Shown here: one piece after another, positions 11,222-22,770 of the stretch | How the letters are laid out: each line of letters opens with the position of its first letter | Numbering within the stretch: position 1 is the first letter of the stretch | Notes under the pieces: generated by a model | Database searches by the model: none | What the model was told of the DNA's origin: nothing | The model's input: the letters and a program-made list of their open reading frames with translations, nothing else | Translations under genes and position numbers: made by a program | Assembly (NCBI RefSeq): GCF_947623445.1 | Contig: NC_135240.1 | Coordinates: 27,094,001-27,158,000 of the forward strand | Origin: Clavelina lepadiformis | Lineage: Eukaryota; Chordata; Ascidiacea; Aplousobranchia; Clavelinidae | Length of the DNA: 64,000 bases | Direction: 5' to 3'

Positions 11222-13289
11222 ATGCCTGGAAAGCGAAAAAGTTCACAGAGACTGACACAAAAAGATGCAAAACAAAAGCGATCTTCAGAATTTGGCAAAG
11301 GAGATTGTGATGTCATCAATGTTATGTATGGGATGACAATGCCCCGTGACCTGATTCATTTTTGGAAATTCTGTCAGACAGTTAACGAGAAAGACCCATG
11401 TGGTAGGTTTTTTCCTGTTTAAACGAAATAGACTTATTTTACTTGGCTTGCTTGAATGTCTACAATCAATGCTCATCTTATTTCTTGTGCCTCCAAAGGT
11501 TAAACATCAATGTTTTCAGTTCTTACTTTCCCAATAAAGTTTGAATGCTTTTGGTCACTGAGTAACACCATGAACTTTGTTAACGCTAACTATTTAAAGG
11601 AATTATTGTTATTATTTTTTATTATTGTTGCATATGGTATTGTGCAGTTGGTGTTTTGTTCTTAGTATTTAACTTAAAACTTGATCTTTTCATTTGCGCG
11701 TTTGATCTGACATTTTTCCGTAGTATGTTTAATAAAGGTGCGCTGGACATTTTGAACCTTCAGTTGGTTGGCCCCTTTCATTATTTGAACACACCTGAAA
11801 AGAAACCGTACAAACGGCCGTTTCACTACCATATGAAGTGGAGATACTTCTACGACTGCCCAGAATTTCTCACAGCCGTCACATCAAGTGATCCAAAAAA
11901 GTCTTTGTTTCACATTGGTTATTTTCGTGATGACCCGGATACACCAGAAAACTGTGTCGTGGCAACCAACAGCGGAAACGATGCTAGATTAAACATTGTA
12001 GGGGATAACTTGTTTGCAGCTGTCAGGTATTTCTTACAAAATAAATACTGTTGCAACTTATCAGCTGTGACTTTAACTCAATTTGAACTTCACGTCTCAA
12101 TACACTAGTTAATGGAGTTTCTAATGTTTCTATTTTGAAATTAATTTTCTATTCATTCTTCAACTTATTTTGTGTTTTGGTTAAATTTTGATTTTAATCA
12201 TTCTCCCTTGCAGTGGTGAAATTAAAAAAGCTTTAAGAGAAAAGAAAAGTAACAAAGCGAAACTTTCAACTTTACAGAAAACGTTGGAAATGTTTGCAGA
12301 AAAAGTAATTTCCATAAAGCAACAATTCAAATATAATATTGTACCGTTCAAAACCAGTTAACCAGTATAAATTTATCCAGTCTGTTAATCTTTTTTGTTT
12401 TTACGGCAACCAGTGGATTTTGAAAGTAGTCAATGAGTGTGTTTAAGCAATTGAATGGTTTTGGCTTGTATTTTGTTTTATCGTAACCACTAACCACTGC
12501 TGTATTATGTTAATAAACTGGTTGCGTAGTTTTGCTCAAAAGATCATGATATTGCTCCTTTTAATCAAATTTTCATGAAGGAGAGCTTCAGTTTGGAAGT
12601 GAAGAGTGCCACCGTGAAAGATCGACTGAAGAAAGTTGTCGCAAAAAGTTTTCATGGAGCTGGGATCGTTGTTCCGATCGTCAATGACGTTGGCTACCGT
12701 CCACTGCATCATCATGATGGTGAGAATGATGTCTAATCCAGATGAAGAGTCTATCTTAATCCCACTTCTTTGGATACAGGAGATCTGAAGCGGCTTCTAA
12801 AGAAGATTGCTGACGCAAAGAATGATGATGAGAGGATGTTGGCATTTGATCCCATCCAGGAAGTGGTCAATTACATTCAATTCGCAAACGATGAGTGCGA
12901 CTATGGAATGGGACTTGAGTTTGGAGTGGACCTTTTCTGTTATGGTTCAAGGTGGTTAATTTCTATTAACTTGGTTTTTGATTTTTACTTGATATTACTA
13001 AATTAACTTAAAAATGCATTAACTTGTTGTCTAAGCTTTTAATTAACCAATGAAACGTCAAACACATTTAGAGATAATCGAACAAAATGTCCACTATTTG
13101 GTATTGAGTCGCATTTCTGTGAAAGATGTTATGTAATTTTTGTGAGATTGTTTCTTTTGCAGATACTTAAACAAAATGTCAAAGATGTTATTGTACACTG
13201 CGTACAAGCTGCTTAAACGTGACCTTTACGCAACGATCTGTGAAAAACATCTCGACGATCGCCGCGAGGAAAATTTTGAAAGAATTTGA
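11222..13289 (+). CDS. HPF1: Histone PARylation factor 1, 6 exons
   Basis: Nuclear cofactor that completes the active site of PARP1/PARP2 and directs ADP-ribosylation to serine. Exons: 11222-11408, 11724-12026, 12214-12304, 12581-12719, 12780-12951, 13163-13289. Phases join, and the protein (about 340 residues) matches human HPF1 end to end: [62 protein letters not shown] and NDVGYRPL. The segment [15 protein letters not shown] holds the Asp-Glu pair equivalent to human D283/E284, the residue HPF1 supplies to catalysis. The basic N-terminus ([11 protein letters not shown]) fits nuclear location. The donor of exon 1 is the least certain junction; the phase of exon 2 favours the donor after TGTGGTAG. 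Confidence 0.95.
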
Positions 13290-13736
13290 TCGACAAAATG
13301 TTCAACACCTTTTTTCAACCTTTTCATGATTTTGATTTCCTTTTCATCGCTAACACTGCCCTTGTTTGTGGATCTCACGGTTCTCAACTTCACTCACAGC
13401 ATAAAATGGAATACAGAATAATGGGCAACGTAAGACAAGCCTTCCAGTTTCAGTGCTTCTGCTGTGAACCTTGGCAAGTAAATGATGACCCACGTGAAAC
13501 TCGATTCAAACCACTTTTTGATGTATGTTGAGTACCAATAATGAGAGAGGTTTACACGAAATCATTTACACAATATTGCAGCAACTTATGATTTTAAAAC
13601 TGTCGGTGATTTCAGTTTCACGCACAACTTGTCGACTGGTTTCGTGTTTAACTACCTGTTTGTTACTTCTTATCAAATGACAAGCTTTTTGAAATGTGTG
13701 TGTGGATATAAGTTTGCACAGGCCAACCACTTAGGC
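13290..13736. other. 3' flank of HPF1, no gene recognised
   Basis: Contains an 81-codon open frame (13286-13531) with no recognised family and no splice context. I treat it as chance. A tiny hAT-like left end follows. Confidence 0.4.
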
Positions 13737-14787
13737 CAAGGGTGCCCAACCTTTTTTCCTCAAGAGCGACCTTTAAATAGCCGACCTGCCGCGGACAACC
13801 AGTTTAGCATCAATGGCGTATCACAAATCTACACACATCGTTTTCGCTTTTCCTTCATACATCATACATAGAAAATGTAAAATTTTCGTTACGAAACTCA
13901 TTTAGCCTATTTAGAAATTCAATCATTGCTTAATACGGTAAAATGATATTCGTGCAGAAGCGATAAAGCAACGAAATCGATTTCGTTCTTTGCATAGAAT
14001 TCCTTCCCGCGATTTAAGTTTCTCTCCTGGTGAGGGCAAACACAGGACAACGCGAAGTGCCTACGTAGTATAATAGCAACACTGTTAAATGAATAGTTGG
14101 TAAAGGGGGTTTGCTACAAAACTGTTAGAAGCGGTGCGGTCGACTATGGTTAGCCATATGTGTCAGAATTCGCTTCTTCCGACACGTTTGTAACTTGGAA
14201 ACATGTTCACAAATTACGAACGCATAAGTAAGGTGTTTTGCTTGGCCGCAAGGGTCATAATAACGCGTTGGTAAATTACATACACTTGCCTACGCAATTT
14301 ATGAACATGTTTCCAAGTTACGAACGCGTCAGAAGAAGCGAACTCTGACACATATGGCTAACCATAGTCGACGGACGTTTTTTCACTCTACAGTATCTCT
14401 TTAATGCCGCCTGTCACTTGAATGTGACATTTTAGAACACCTGTCATAAGCAAAGCTATGTTTCATGCGATGTCGAAACTAATGCAACGATTTTATAAAC
14501 TGTATTTGAATTAAAAATACCGCTTTACGATTATAATTCGAGCCTAGGAAAGTGAATGACAAGTAATCGATTATATCGTCCCACACGCGTGGTTAATTGG
14601 AACCAGCCGGAATAGGCCTATTAGTTATTGGTAACAAAGAACAGTTGTCAACAGAAGCCTGTTAAAAATGAATAACACGAATTATTTAACGTTTACTGAA
14701 TTACTTGGTAACTCACAGAACAAACAGTTACACGTAAAATTTTATTTTTTCTAATGGCTTTGCGGTCGACTGGTTGGGCTCTTGACT
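13737..14787. mobile_element. Probable degenerate hAT-type non-autonomous element
   Basis: The left end CAAGGGTGCCCAACC and the right end (reverse complement begins CAAGAGCCCAACCAGTCGACC) resemble the CAGGGGTGCCCAACC ends of hAT elements. The GCGGTCGACT segment just inside the right end is also seen at 14139, beside the foldback at 14143-14373. No clean 8-bp target duplication was found. The ends may therefore belong to two different partial copies. Confidence 0.45.
14143..14373. repeat. Foldback hairpin, arms about 80 bp
   Basis: The left arm (from about 14143) reads TATGGTTAGCCATATGTGTC and continues through GCTTCTTCCGACACG, GTAACTTGGAAACATG and ACGAACGC. The right arm ends with the same blocks inverted (CATGTTTCCAAGTTACG, GACACATATGGCTAACCATA). 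A spacer of about 90 bp lies between. It is not coding, and its strong self-pairing suggests a foldback MITE. Confidence 0.8.
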
Positions 14788-15033
14788 TTGGAAATGCAGC
14801 AATAACAGCCCAGTTTTAAGTTTTAGCAGATTTGTACTTCGACATACAGCATTCTTACTCTTATTCAAGGTTAGTTGAAACGATTAAAAACACTTACAAG
14901 TCACAACAATCTGTTACACAATAAAACGAAATACTCTTTTATTTGATGTTGATTTTCAGTTGCAATCACAAATGCTAGTAAGCATTTCTGTACAAGTTTC
15001 GATCTGAGGTTGAGTCGCTTTTTTTGCTGAATT

Positions 15034-16617
15034 TCAAATCCTTCGGTTCATGGCTTGACCACCGCTTCGGTTCGGAATTTCAAATCCACCGTTTACAACA
15101 GTGATACAAATTCTAACAAGACTTCCTTTATACTCGGTGAAAGGGGCATCGAAGCCAGAGGTGAAAATCGTAAACGCTCTCAAACTTTCTAAAACAGTTT
15201 CCACTTTATTCAAGGAAGCTCGAAAAAGTGGATTTACTAAAACCGCAGTTTGAAAGTCGTCGTTATCCAGCATGACCCCCAGTTCGATGTCTTTCTTCAA
15301 GACTACTTGGCGGGTCGAGACGAAGTATATTTTGTGTTGGTCCGTGAATTCTGACAAGCCTTTAACTTGTCGCAGAGCAGACAACAGGGTACAGTCCCCC
15401 GGTAAAATCTCAGATATGTAAAACACTGCACCAGACGGCCTAAAGAGACAGAGCACTTTTTCCGAGCCAGTGTCCGGCTCGCTTTTGCGAGCATTTTTCC
15501 AGGATGATCTTGATGTTCGTGAATATTCCTCTATTTGGGCAATTTCGACAAAATCCGCCAAGAGATACCACAGAAGGCTTAATGACGGGTTGTCACGATT
15601 GACACATGTCGCAGTCGACAATTTCCACTGTATCATTGCCTCCGCTACTTTCAAAAAAGCTTTCATCCACGCAATGTAGATTTTGTGAAGTACGTCCATG
15701 GAAACTGAGTACACAAGGGAGAGAAGATCATCGGGAATGTTCATTTTCATTTTGATTAACACGAGCATCATCTGTGTCTCCTTGCCCAAGTTGACATCAC
15801 ATTCAAGTTCTACATGGCCGACTACCTTCCAAAGTAGACAGTCGAATTCCTTGTTCGACGCAACTCCAGTGAGTGCACACAGTATAGAGTCATCAGTAAT
15901 ATTTTTCCTGTCAATAAATGCTGAGTCGAGCATGTTCTTGAACTTGGCATGTTCGTCGGCCATTTTGTTGTTCTCATTTTTCAGCTGTGTGTTAACTGTG
16001 ATGAGGTTGTCGCCTAGACAGAAAATTTAAAGTTAAGCGGTTCCTTTTACACAAGAAAACAGTGAGATGTAATAAAGACGACATTATCCACAATGTTTCT
16101 ATGATAACAAAGAAAGCAATGATGACCAGTTTCAAAAATAAACTCTTCTGCACTTTCGGGTGGGGTGGCAGGAATTGGATCGTCGACCAGGTAATCAAAT
16201 ATATCACCATTGTACGTAGATGCTAGGACCTTACACTTTCGAATTTTTCGACAGTTGACTAGCTTGCTTGGAATTGCGTCTGGGTTTAGCTGGTGAGTCA
16301 GTACTTCAGCATCTGACGGAAGCAAAAAGATACCAATGAGAAGTTTTCTAACAATGCATGGACTCAAGAACATCAGATCGCTGTGATCTTCCAAAAAGTT
16401 TTTTACCTCCAAGCTTTAGAGTAGAGAAATCAGATCTGGTAAAATGTCGAGCACAAATTCTGGATTCGCTCGTCATCTTCCAACCGATGGCGTGCTTGCA
16501 CTCTTTATGTTGGGCCAGGATCATCTCTATCCATAGCTGACACAAAGCCGTGTTCTCAGGAAATTCGTACACTTTCTCATCGTAGCTATTGCATTGTGGC
16601 ACACAACATCTAACCAT
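15034..16617 (-). CDS. THAP-domain protein with degenerate DDE_Tnp_4 (ISL2EU/Harbinger-like) transposase domain
   Basis: Exons, minus strand: 16617-16407, 16312 to about 16127, 16013-15034. Exon 1 encodes a THAP C2CH zinc finger: CCVPQC, then YEFPENTALCQLWIEM, then RICARHFTRSDF. Exon 3 begins with a coiled-coil-like stretch, then a transposase helix-turn-helix (ILCALTGVASNKEFDCL...MMLVLIKMKMNIPDDLL). A DDE-like core follows: FRPSGAVFYISEILPGDC lines up with the family pattern G.SPSG.I.FVS..Y.GS.SD. The first Asp may survive in LLADF, but the SD and the later DRGF motif are replaced (PGDCTLLS; IYFVSTRQVV). The gene has three joined exons and no terminal repeats, so I infer a domesticated, catalytically dead DNA-binding protein. 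The donor of exon 2 is uncertain. It lies 212 bp downstream of PCGF1 on the same strand. Confidence 0.75.
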
Positions 16618-16829
16618 TTTTTCTTCTCTTATAAACACAGACCCATGATGACGTACTGCAAAAGTTTACAAATACACACATTTTTAGCAAACATGATGTA
16701 ATACACAACTGCTTTGATATAAGGAAAACTTCATTTCCACTTAATGTCACCAAAATAAAAGAATGAAAAAAACAACTGAAATTGGGCATATTTGTAACTG
16801 TACGTACTCCAAAGTACAACAAAATATCA

Positions 16830-17684
16830 CTAAGGCCTTTCAAGCAACTGATATTCAATCATTGGAATATATCGTTTCTCATGGTTTGTGTTTTTATACC
16901 AGTGAAGCATCAGAAGTTTTTTCACGCAAGTTGATTCATGCAAATCATGACCACAATATGATAAACAAACTTCGTATCTGCAATCATTAACAGAGAAATT
17001 AATCAGATGAGAGACAATCTTTTTCAAATGCCACACAGTGGCACGGGTTGGGCATCTGACAAATTTTTCTTTTATCGGAAAAAAATGAAAATTTTCAAGT
17101 TGAACTTCTCCACTTTCATCGAGTTTATCTTTCATCGTCTCATGCAAAGAAAACTGTAAACATATTTTTTCATCGTACTCATAACGATGTGCTGTGTTTA
17201 GGTTTGGAATTTTGTGAACGTCCCTGTCATAAACTTCTTGTCCAGATATTGATTCACGAATCACCTTCTGCTGTGTATACTTCAATGGAGTTCCAATATT
17301 AAGTAGATGACTGCCACTGAGAGCAAAGTCGATTCCACGGGAACGATAAAATTCCGCTTCTCTTTGTTGTTCTCCTTGAAAGAGATTAGGAACAACCTTG
17401 TAGACAACATCTTGCATTACTCTGTCGCTTCTTAAGCTCAGCAGCGGCTGGGTTTCATGGATCTTTTGTCCACATTCGGGACATGACTTTTTGGTTTGCA
17501 AATGCTTCACAATACAGCTCTTGCAGAATGTGTGAGAACACTCTGATATTGTCGTAGCATCGATGAAATATCCAGCACACAATGCACACACGATGTGTTC
17601 GTTAATGTCGCGAATTCTTAGAATTAAATCCTTCTCCTGTTGAAAAGCCTCATCAAGCACAGCGGCTATGTCTGGAGCAATCAT
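16830..17684 (-). CDS. PCGF1: Polycomb group RING finger protein 1, single exon
   Basis: Subunit of the non-canonical Polycomb complex PRC1.1, which pairs with RING1/2 to mono-ubiquitinate H2A. The start chosen is MIAPDIAAVLDEAF; upstream sequence is open but non-homologous. The RING finger reads HIVCALCAGYFIDATTISEC, HTFCKSCIVKHLQ, CPECG, with all C3HC4 ligands. IHETQPLL and RVMQDVVYKVVPNL follow, as in human PCGF1. The C-terminal half is a RAWUL-type ubiquitin-like domain (KFVRCPTRATVWHLKKIVSH to LERP). Length is about 284 residues against about 259 in human. Human PCGF1 has introns; this copy has none in the coding region, which may reflect intron loss or retroposition. Confidence 0.92.
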   Translation of the reverse strand: MIAPDIAAVLDEAFQQEKDLILRIRDINEHIVCALCAGYFIDATTISECSHTFCKSCIVKHLQTKKSCPECGQKIHETQPLLSLRSDRVMQDVVYKVVPNLFQGEQQREAEFYRSRGIDFALSGSHLLNIGTPLKYTQQKVIRESISGQEVYDRDVHKIPNLNTAHRYEYDEKICLQFSLHETMKDKLDESGEVQLENFHFFPIKEKFVRCPTRATVWHLKKIVSHLINFSVNDCRYEVCLSYCGHDLHESTCVKKLLMLHWYKNTNHEKRYIPMIEYQLLERP

Positions 17685-17872
17685 TTTTAAATTGCTGCGA
17701 ACAAATTGGACGTGTCTGTCAATCAAACAAGCACATATGAGTAAGAAAAGTAAATCAATTATCTGAGCTTCGCAAATATTTACAAAAAACATAATTGGGT
17801 AAGTAAAGATTTGAAGATAATGATGTTTATTAGTACCTTAGCCTATGTTTTAATTAATATTTTTACTTATAC

Positions 17873-18531
17873 CAGAGGTCGGGAACCTCGGGCTCGCGAG
17901 CCAGATGTTGTTATCTTGATGACGGCATCTGGCTCGCAGATAAATCTAAGCTGGCGTTTCTTAGCACAATTGTTACATATAAAACTTTTTCTGTAATTGT
18001 AAATCGCATTAACAGCATGAAGCATGTTATTAAAGAGTAAATTCAGACATTTACCATTGTCTATAATTGTTGGTTTGCTTATAAATGCACACGTTAGTTG
18101 CATTAAGTGTTGAAAAATATTATATGGCTCTCACGGAAATACAATTGAAAATATGAAGCTTTCATTCATTTCATTTTTAGTCTTCAGGGAACGAAAAAAA
18201 TTGTGCTGACGCAGGTTGTTGCAAACATATTAGTAGTTATCGATATTTTCCACTGATTGGATGGGAAAAATGTGACAAGGCCTCGAAGGCAAAAAGGTGC
18301 ATTACGAACCGATGAGGGAATGTAAAAAAGTTATTAGCGTCAGCAGGGCCACCAAACCCAAATTATAAAGACGTTATTAAAACATAATTTTACACAAAAC
18401 ATGTAAATTAAACACATTTAATATAAAACAAAAGTTACGTTGATAGTTTGGTAGAACATAAGCGTTGTGTCACCATCAAGATGGAGCCGGCCTGTCATGC
18501 CTGCATTAGCCAAAATTTTCCCGATCCCTGA
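17873..18531. mobile_element. hAT-type non-autonomous element, 659 bp
   Basis: The left end CAGAGGTCGGGAACC matches the inverted right end CAGGGATCGGGAAAA. The flanks acttatac and acttaaac are an 8-bp target duplication with one mismatch. Inside the left end are GGCTCGCGAGCC and a second GGCTCGC motif. There is no transposase frame. Confidence 0.8.
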
Positions 18532-18539
18532 CTTAAACA

Positions 18540-19027
18540 GTGCTTTTTTTCTTACAACAATGCAGAATTTGTCAACTTTAGATAACTCAAAACACCGAGA
18601 AGTATATATTTATGTTAAAATAATGCTTAACTTTTCAGTAAGATAAAACAAAAAATCGTCCATGCAAAACAGTTGACAAATTCAGCATCTGGCCAAAAAT
18701 AAATCTCCAACATGACCAAAGACCATATCGAAAAGGTCAAAGAGGTAGGAATGGGATAAAATGAATTTATTAGGACTCGTGAGGTTAATAAAAAAACTGA
18801 GCAAAGGAATTTCAATCGTGTACGTTTTTTTTGTGAAATAGCTGAGTGAGAAGTTGACAGTTTTAAAAACAGTAAAGCTGCGCTAAGGGTGAGGCAGCCC
18901 ATTGTTTCAGGTGGGGGATAAGCCCTTACAGAACTGATGACATCACAACGGTAAAATGCTCTACTGTTCTCCAAAGTTTCGTTTCCTAAACTATACGTCT
19001 GACACCAAGCCAAATCTTCCCGAACCA
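18540..19027. other. Gene-free stretch left of the P element
   Basis: A 135-codon minus frame (18627-19034) has no recognised family, no ATG at its start and ends at the P element edge. I treat it as non-coding. Confidence 0.4.
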
Positions 19028-19035
19028 GTCCCAAC
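19028..19035. repeat. P element target site duplication, left copy
   Basis: The 8 bp gtcccaac directly precede the left terminal repeat and recur exactly at 24789-24796 after the right end. Eight-base duplications are the rule for P elements. Confidence 0.93.
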
Positions 19036-19232
19036 CATAGATATCCTATAAAACACTAGATCGCTCTTCTTACTGTTTTCGACCAACCAAAAATGAAGCC
19101 AATTGAACAGATTTGGCGGGAACAGTAAGGGACCCAAACTGGGCTTTGAACACGATTTTATAAGGCTTTTAAGCTGTTAGGTCCAACGTTAAATTGTGAG
19201 ATTTCTTCGTCAATTTGTAATCTATATAAAAC

Positions 19233-19396
19233 ATGGATAAAAGGGGAACTCAATACTGTGCTTACGGTTGTGGAAAAAGGAAAAAAAGAGTTAATAGCGC
19301 TACAGTAAGCGATAAGTTAATGGAAAGAAGTGCCAGTGAAGGGAGTTCGGATGATGAGACAAGAAAGAAAATTTGTCATCCAAGAACCTTCCATGC
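19233..19396 (+). pseudogene. Possible first exon of the P transposase (start of a THAP finger)
   Basis: The ATG gives MDKRGTQYCAYGCGKRKKR, with C-x3-C spacing like the start of a THAP zinc finger. The frame ends CHPRTFHA at a clean GTAAGC donor. A TATATAAA box lies about 10 bp upstream. The expected C-x2-H second half of the finger was not found, so this assignment is tentative. Confidence 0.4.
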
Positions 19397-20983
19397 GTAA
19401 GCATTTTTTGTGCATAATAATAATTACCTACAACTAATGTTTTTCTTGGTTTAACGTTAATACCGGTACCGTATGTAAACTGTAGCGTAGCCTAGCCTAC
19501 TGGCACTGACATAAAGTCCTGTAACTGAAAGCTCTTTTCTCATTGCTTAAGGTGTTAAATATGCTACTTATGTCTATATGTATACGGTCTATAGTCTAAC
19601 TGTACCTCTTATTCAACTTCATGCTTCCTAGAGGCATATTGGCGGTATTGTGCCTTTTCAAGCTGATAACTCCATTCTTCACCATAACCATCACCAATAA
19701 TGCACGCCAAAAGTAACTACTCTCTTACTACTAGGCTAACATAGAAGTTGATAAGTGATCAATTTTTTTCCAAAGTCGTCTATTTATTAAATATCTCAGT
19801 GGCCCATTGACAGGAAATTCCTCGAAAAGAGTGGTGCTAATGTTGTTATACCTTGCTAAAACAAGACCACAAGCAGCAAAATGGCCCCCATATGAAACTT
19901 TAAAACCTGCAGATGTTAAACAACTACAGCGGTGCGATAACCACAGCCTTTATATGCCAGGTATACAGGCTACAGGTTAGTTGCTGAAAACTGAGTTGCA
20001 AAGAGCAATAGTGTAGTAGCCTAGTACTGGCAGGTGTTTTTGTGCAACAGGAATTATTATTTAATCGTGTCTTTGCACCAGTCGTTCAATTTAATGAGCT
20101 GTAAGTTCTGAACATCTCATTAACATTGCAGCTGTTGTGTATTGGCATGGCGTTCAACCAATAACTTACCTCAGCTAAAAGTGCACCCGAACAGTCTCAG
20201 ATACATTCGATGACATATTTTTATTAAAACATATGTTTATAGTACCAAGTATATGTACAACAGTACCAACTCGTTTTAAGAAATTTCCACAACATCTTAA
20301 AAAAGTAAGGTTATAAATTCCAGTAATTATTGGCAGTTAATAAGTTTATGACAAATTTTTGTTTGCTTGTGTATTACTTGTGTGAAGTATTACACAATAA
20401 ACTCATCTGTCATAAAGACCGCGAATGCTGGCGGTTATTGTTAGAATATGAGCGAGGACGATTGATAACTTGTTTTACTTCCGCTTCGATGATATGAGTT
20501 CTCATTTCTCAAATTGCACGACTATGCTGTTAGTTGCTTGATTCTGTCTATACAAATTACTAAATTATAAAGTTGCCATTTTATTTATTATAACACAAAG
20601 GCTTTTGCCTTCGGGCAAAGCTTACTGAATGTTACATAGCGCTGTAGTAACCAGTGAAACCAATCACGTAAAAAGGAAAGATTGTAAACATTGCATCGAT
20701 ATATATATGGCACACCAGTTCAAGCAAGGTAATCGAGGTATCTGACGTCATTAAGGAAAACTCAAGTCTGGTAAACAACTGAATTACAAGATCCCAAATT
20801 AAATTTCAAACATCTCGAAAACAACTCGTGAGTCGTGACGTAATCGTCACAAATTATTTTATTATTATTAAGACAGTTATTTTAATAATTATTGGAAATT
20901 ATTGGCTATAATATACTGGTAAGTATACAGGCACTGATATAATATACTAATATATATACTGGCAGTATAACTTTGAATTGATT

Positions 20984-21241
20984 CACTGTAGGCTGGTCAT
21001 GAAAGGAAGAAACCATATACACGAAATACGAAAACTGGTTTGCGGTCACAATGCAGTTCCGGTAGTAAAGATAAAACAAGTGATTACATACAGCATAAGC
21101 AATTCACCCACTAAATTGAATACGAAAATCCAGTCACGAAGCAAACAAATTGCAGCAATTCGAAAAAATTTAAAACTCAGTCAGCAAAAGTCACGTAGAT
21201 TTAAACAGAAAATAGTAATAGAAACAACTGCATTCTTCTAA
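20984..21241 (+). pseudogene. Coiled-coil exon of the P transposase
   Basis: The open frame carries a basic helical stretch (TKIQSRSKQIAAIRKNLKLS, then QQKSRRFKQK), which sits where P/THAP9 proteins have a leucine-rich coiled coil between DNA-binding and catalytic domains. It stops just before the catalytic exon. The exon borders are not resolved. Confidence 0.5.
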
Positions 21242-22218
21242 AGGTTGCAAGTATTCCACGGAATTGAAGGCATTTGCACTAACCCTTCAGTTTTACTCTT
21301 CCAAGGCATATGAGTATGTCAGAAAAACCTTCAACTTAGCTTTGCCAGCACAATCAACCATTAGAAAATGGTACACCAAAGAGTCGGCTGAACCTGGTTT
21401 TACAGAACCTGCATTCAGCCGAGTTGAAGAAGAAAAGAAGAAAAACAAGCAAGTAATTTGTGCTTTAATGCTGGATGAAATGGCCATTAAGAAGCATGTT
21501 TCTTGGGATGGCCATCGTTTCCGAGGTTTTGTTGATATTGGTGTGGAAATGCCAGCAGATGATTCCTCACCTGTTGCAAAAGATGATTTAGTGCTAATTG
21601 TTGTTTCGTTAAACAATTCATGGAAAATTCCTTGTGGCTATTTTTTTACTGACAGTCAGACTGGTAAAGAGAAAGCTAACCTTGTAAATGTTTGTATTGG
21701 GCGGCTCCATGATATAGGAGTAGTAGTTTCTTCTGTGACATGTGATGGTCCTTCCAGTCATCTTGCTATGATGAATGAACTTAGTTTGTCTTTAGACATA
21801 GATAACTTCCAAACTTATTTTAACCATCCTGCAGATGAAAATTCCAAAATATATATGTTGTTAGATGTGTGCCATATGCTTAAACTTATACGCAATACCT
21901 TTGGTGAAGGTGGCATACTTGTAGATTTTGAAGGAAAGAAAGTGAAATGGGAATACTTGGTTCAGCTGCTGAAACTTAAAAAAGAAGGGTTACGCCTTGC
22001 AAACAAACTTAAGTTGGCCCATATAAACTGGAAACAACAAAAAATGAAGGTTAACTTGGCAGCTCAAGCAATAAGTGCAAGTGTAGCTGATGCCATTGAG
22101 TACTGCAGCAACACATTGAAACTACAACAGTTCCAAAGTTTGGCGGCAACTGTTAGGTTTTTACGTATTTTTGATCGCTTATTTGATATATGCAATTCCA
22201 GAAATCCATGTGCTAAAG

Positions 22219-22770
22219 CAGGGGTGTGCAACCTTTTGTACAAGAGGGCCAGATCCCAACAACTGGTTGAAACCGCGGGCCACACCTTTAATTAACATAC
22301 ACGTAGTTAAAAGCACAAAATCAATCAGAGTGAAAAGTTTGTACCTGAAAACCAGTTTACAGTAAGTCAGTCATTTCAAGGTGCTAGTTAAGACTGTTAC
22401 ATACTTTAGCTACTGTATCTCTCAGACTATTTACTAATTGCTTAACCTTCAATTGCCCTTTCTTACTTATTTAACAGCGTCTACATTTTCCTTGAAATGC
22501 TAACTGCTCAGCAATTGACATCTTTGTGAATTGCGTTCTTGCTTTGCACAAGCTAGCCGTTAGGCCCTAATCGTCTGTATGTGACGCAACAATACCCTAA
22601 CGGTAAGGGTATTGTTGCGTCACACACATTCAGCCAAGGTTTGATTCAGCACTGCAAGGGGATTGGAATTGATTGCACATAGCAGACTAAACTAAATTAA
22701 AACTCGTTTCGCGGGCCGCACACCGTTCAAAATTGTCACTTCTCCGCGGGCCGCGGGTTGCACACCCCTG
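22219..22770. mobile_element. hAT-type non-autonomous element inside the P transposase, 552 bp
   Basis: The ends CAGGGGTGTGCAACC and (inverted) CAGGGGTGTGCAACCCGCG are inverted repeats, flanked by a perfect 8-bp duplication tgctaaag at 22211-22218 and 22771-22778. It carries GC-rich GCGGGCC motifs near both ends and a perfect 19-bp hairpin in the middle. There is no transposase. Confidence 0.95.
22581..22625. repeat. Perfect 19-bp hairpin
   Basis: The stem TGTGACGCAACAATACCCT, a 7-base loop and the exact inverse lie in the middle of the hAT element. The TGACGCAA half resembles the CRE-like motif common in this window's introns. Confidence 0.9.

Noticed and set aside
18627-19034. 135-codon minus frame beside the P element
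   Set aside because: No ATG start, no family, and it ends at the insertion site; coding character is poor.
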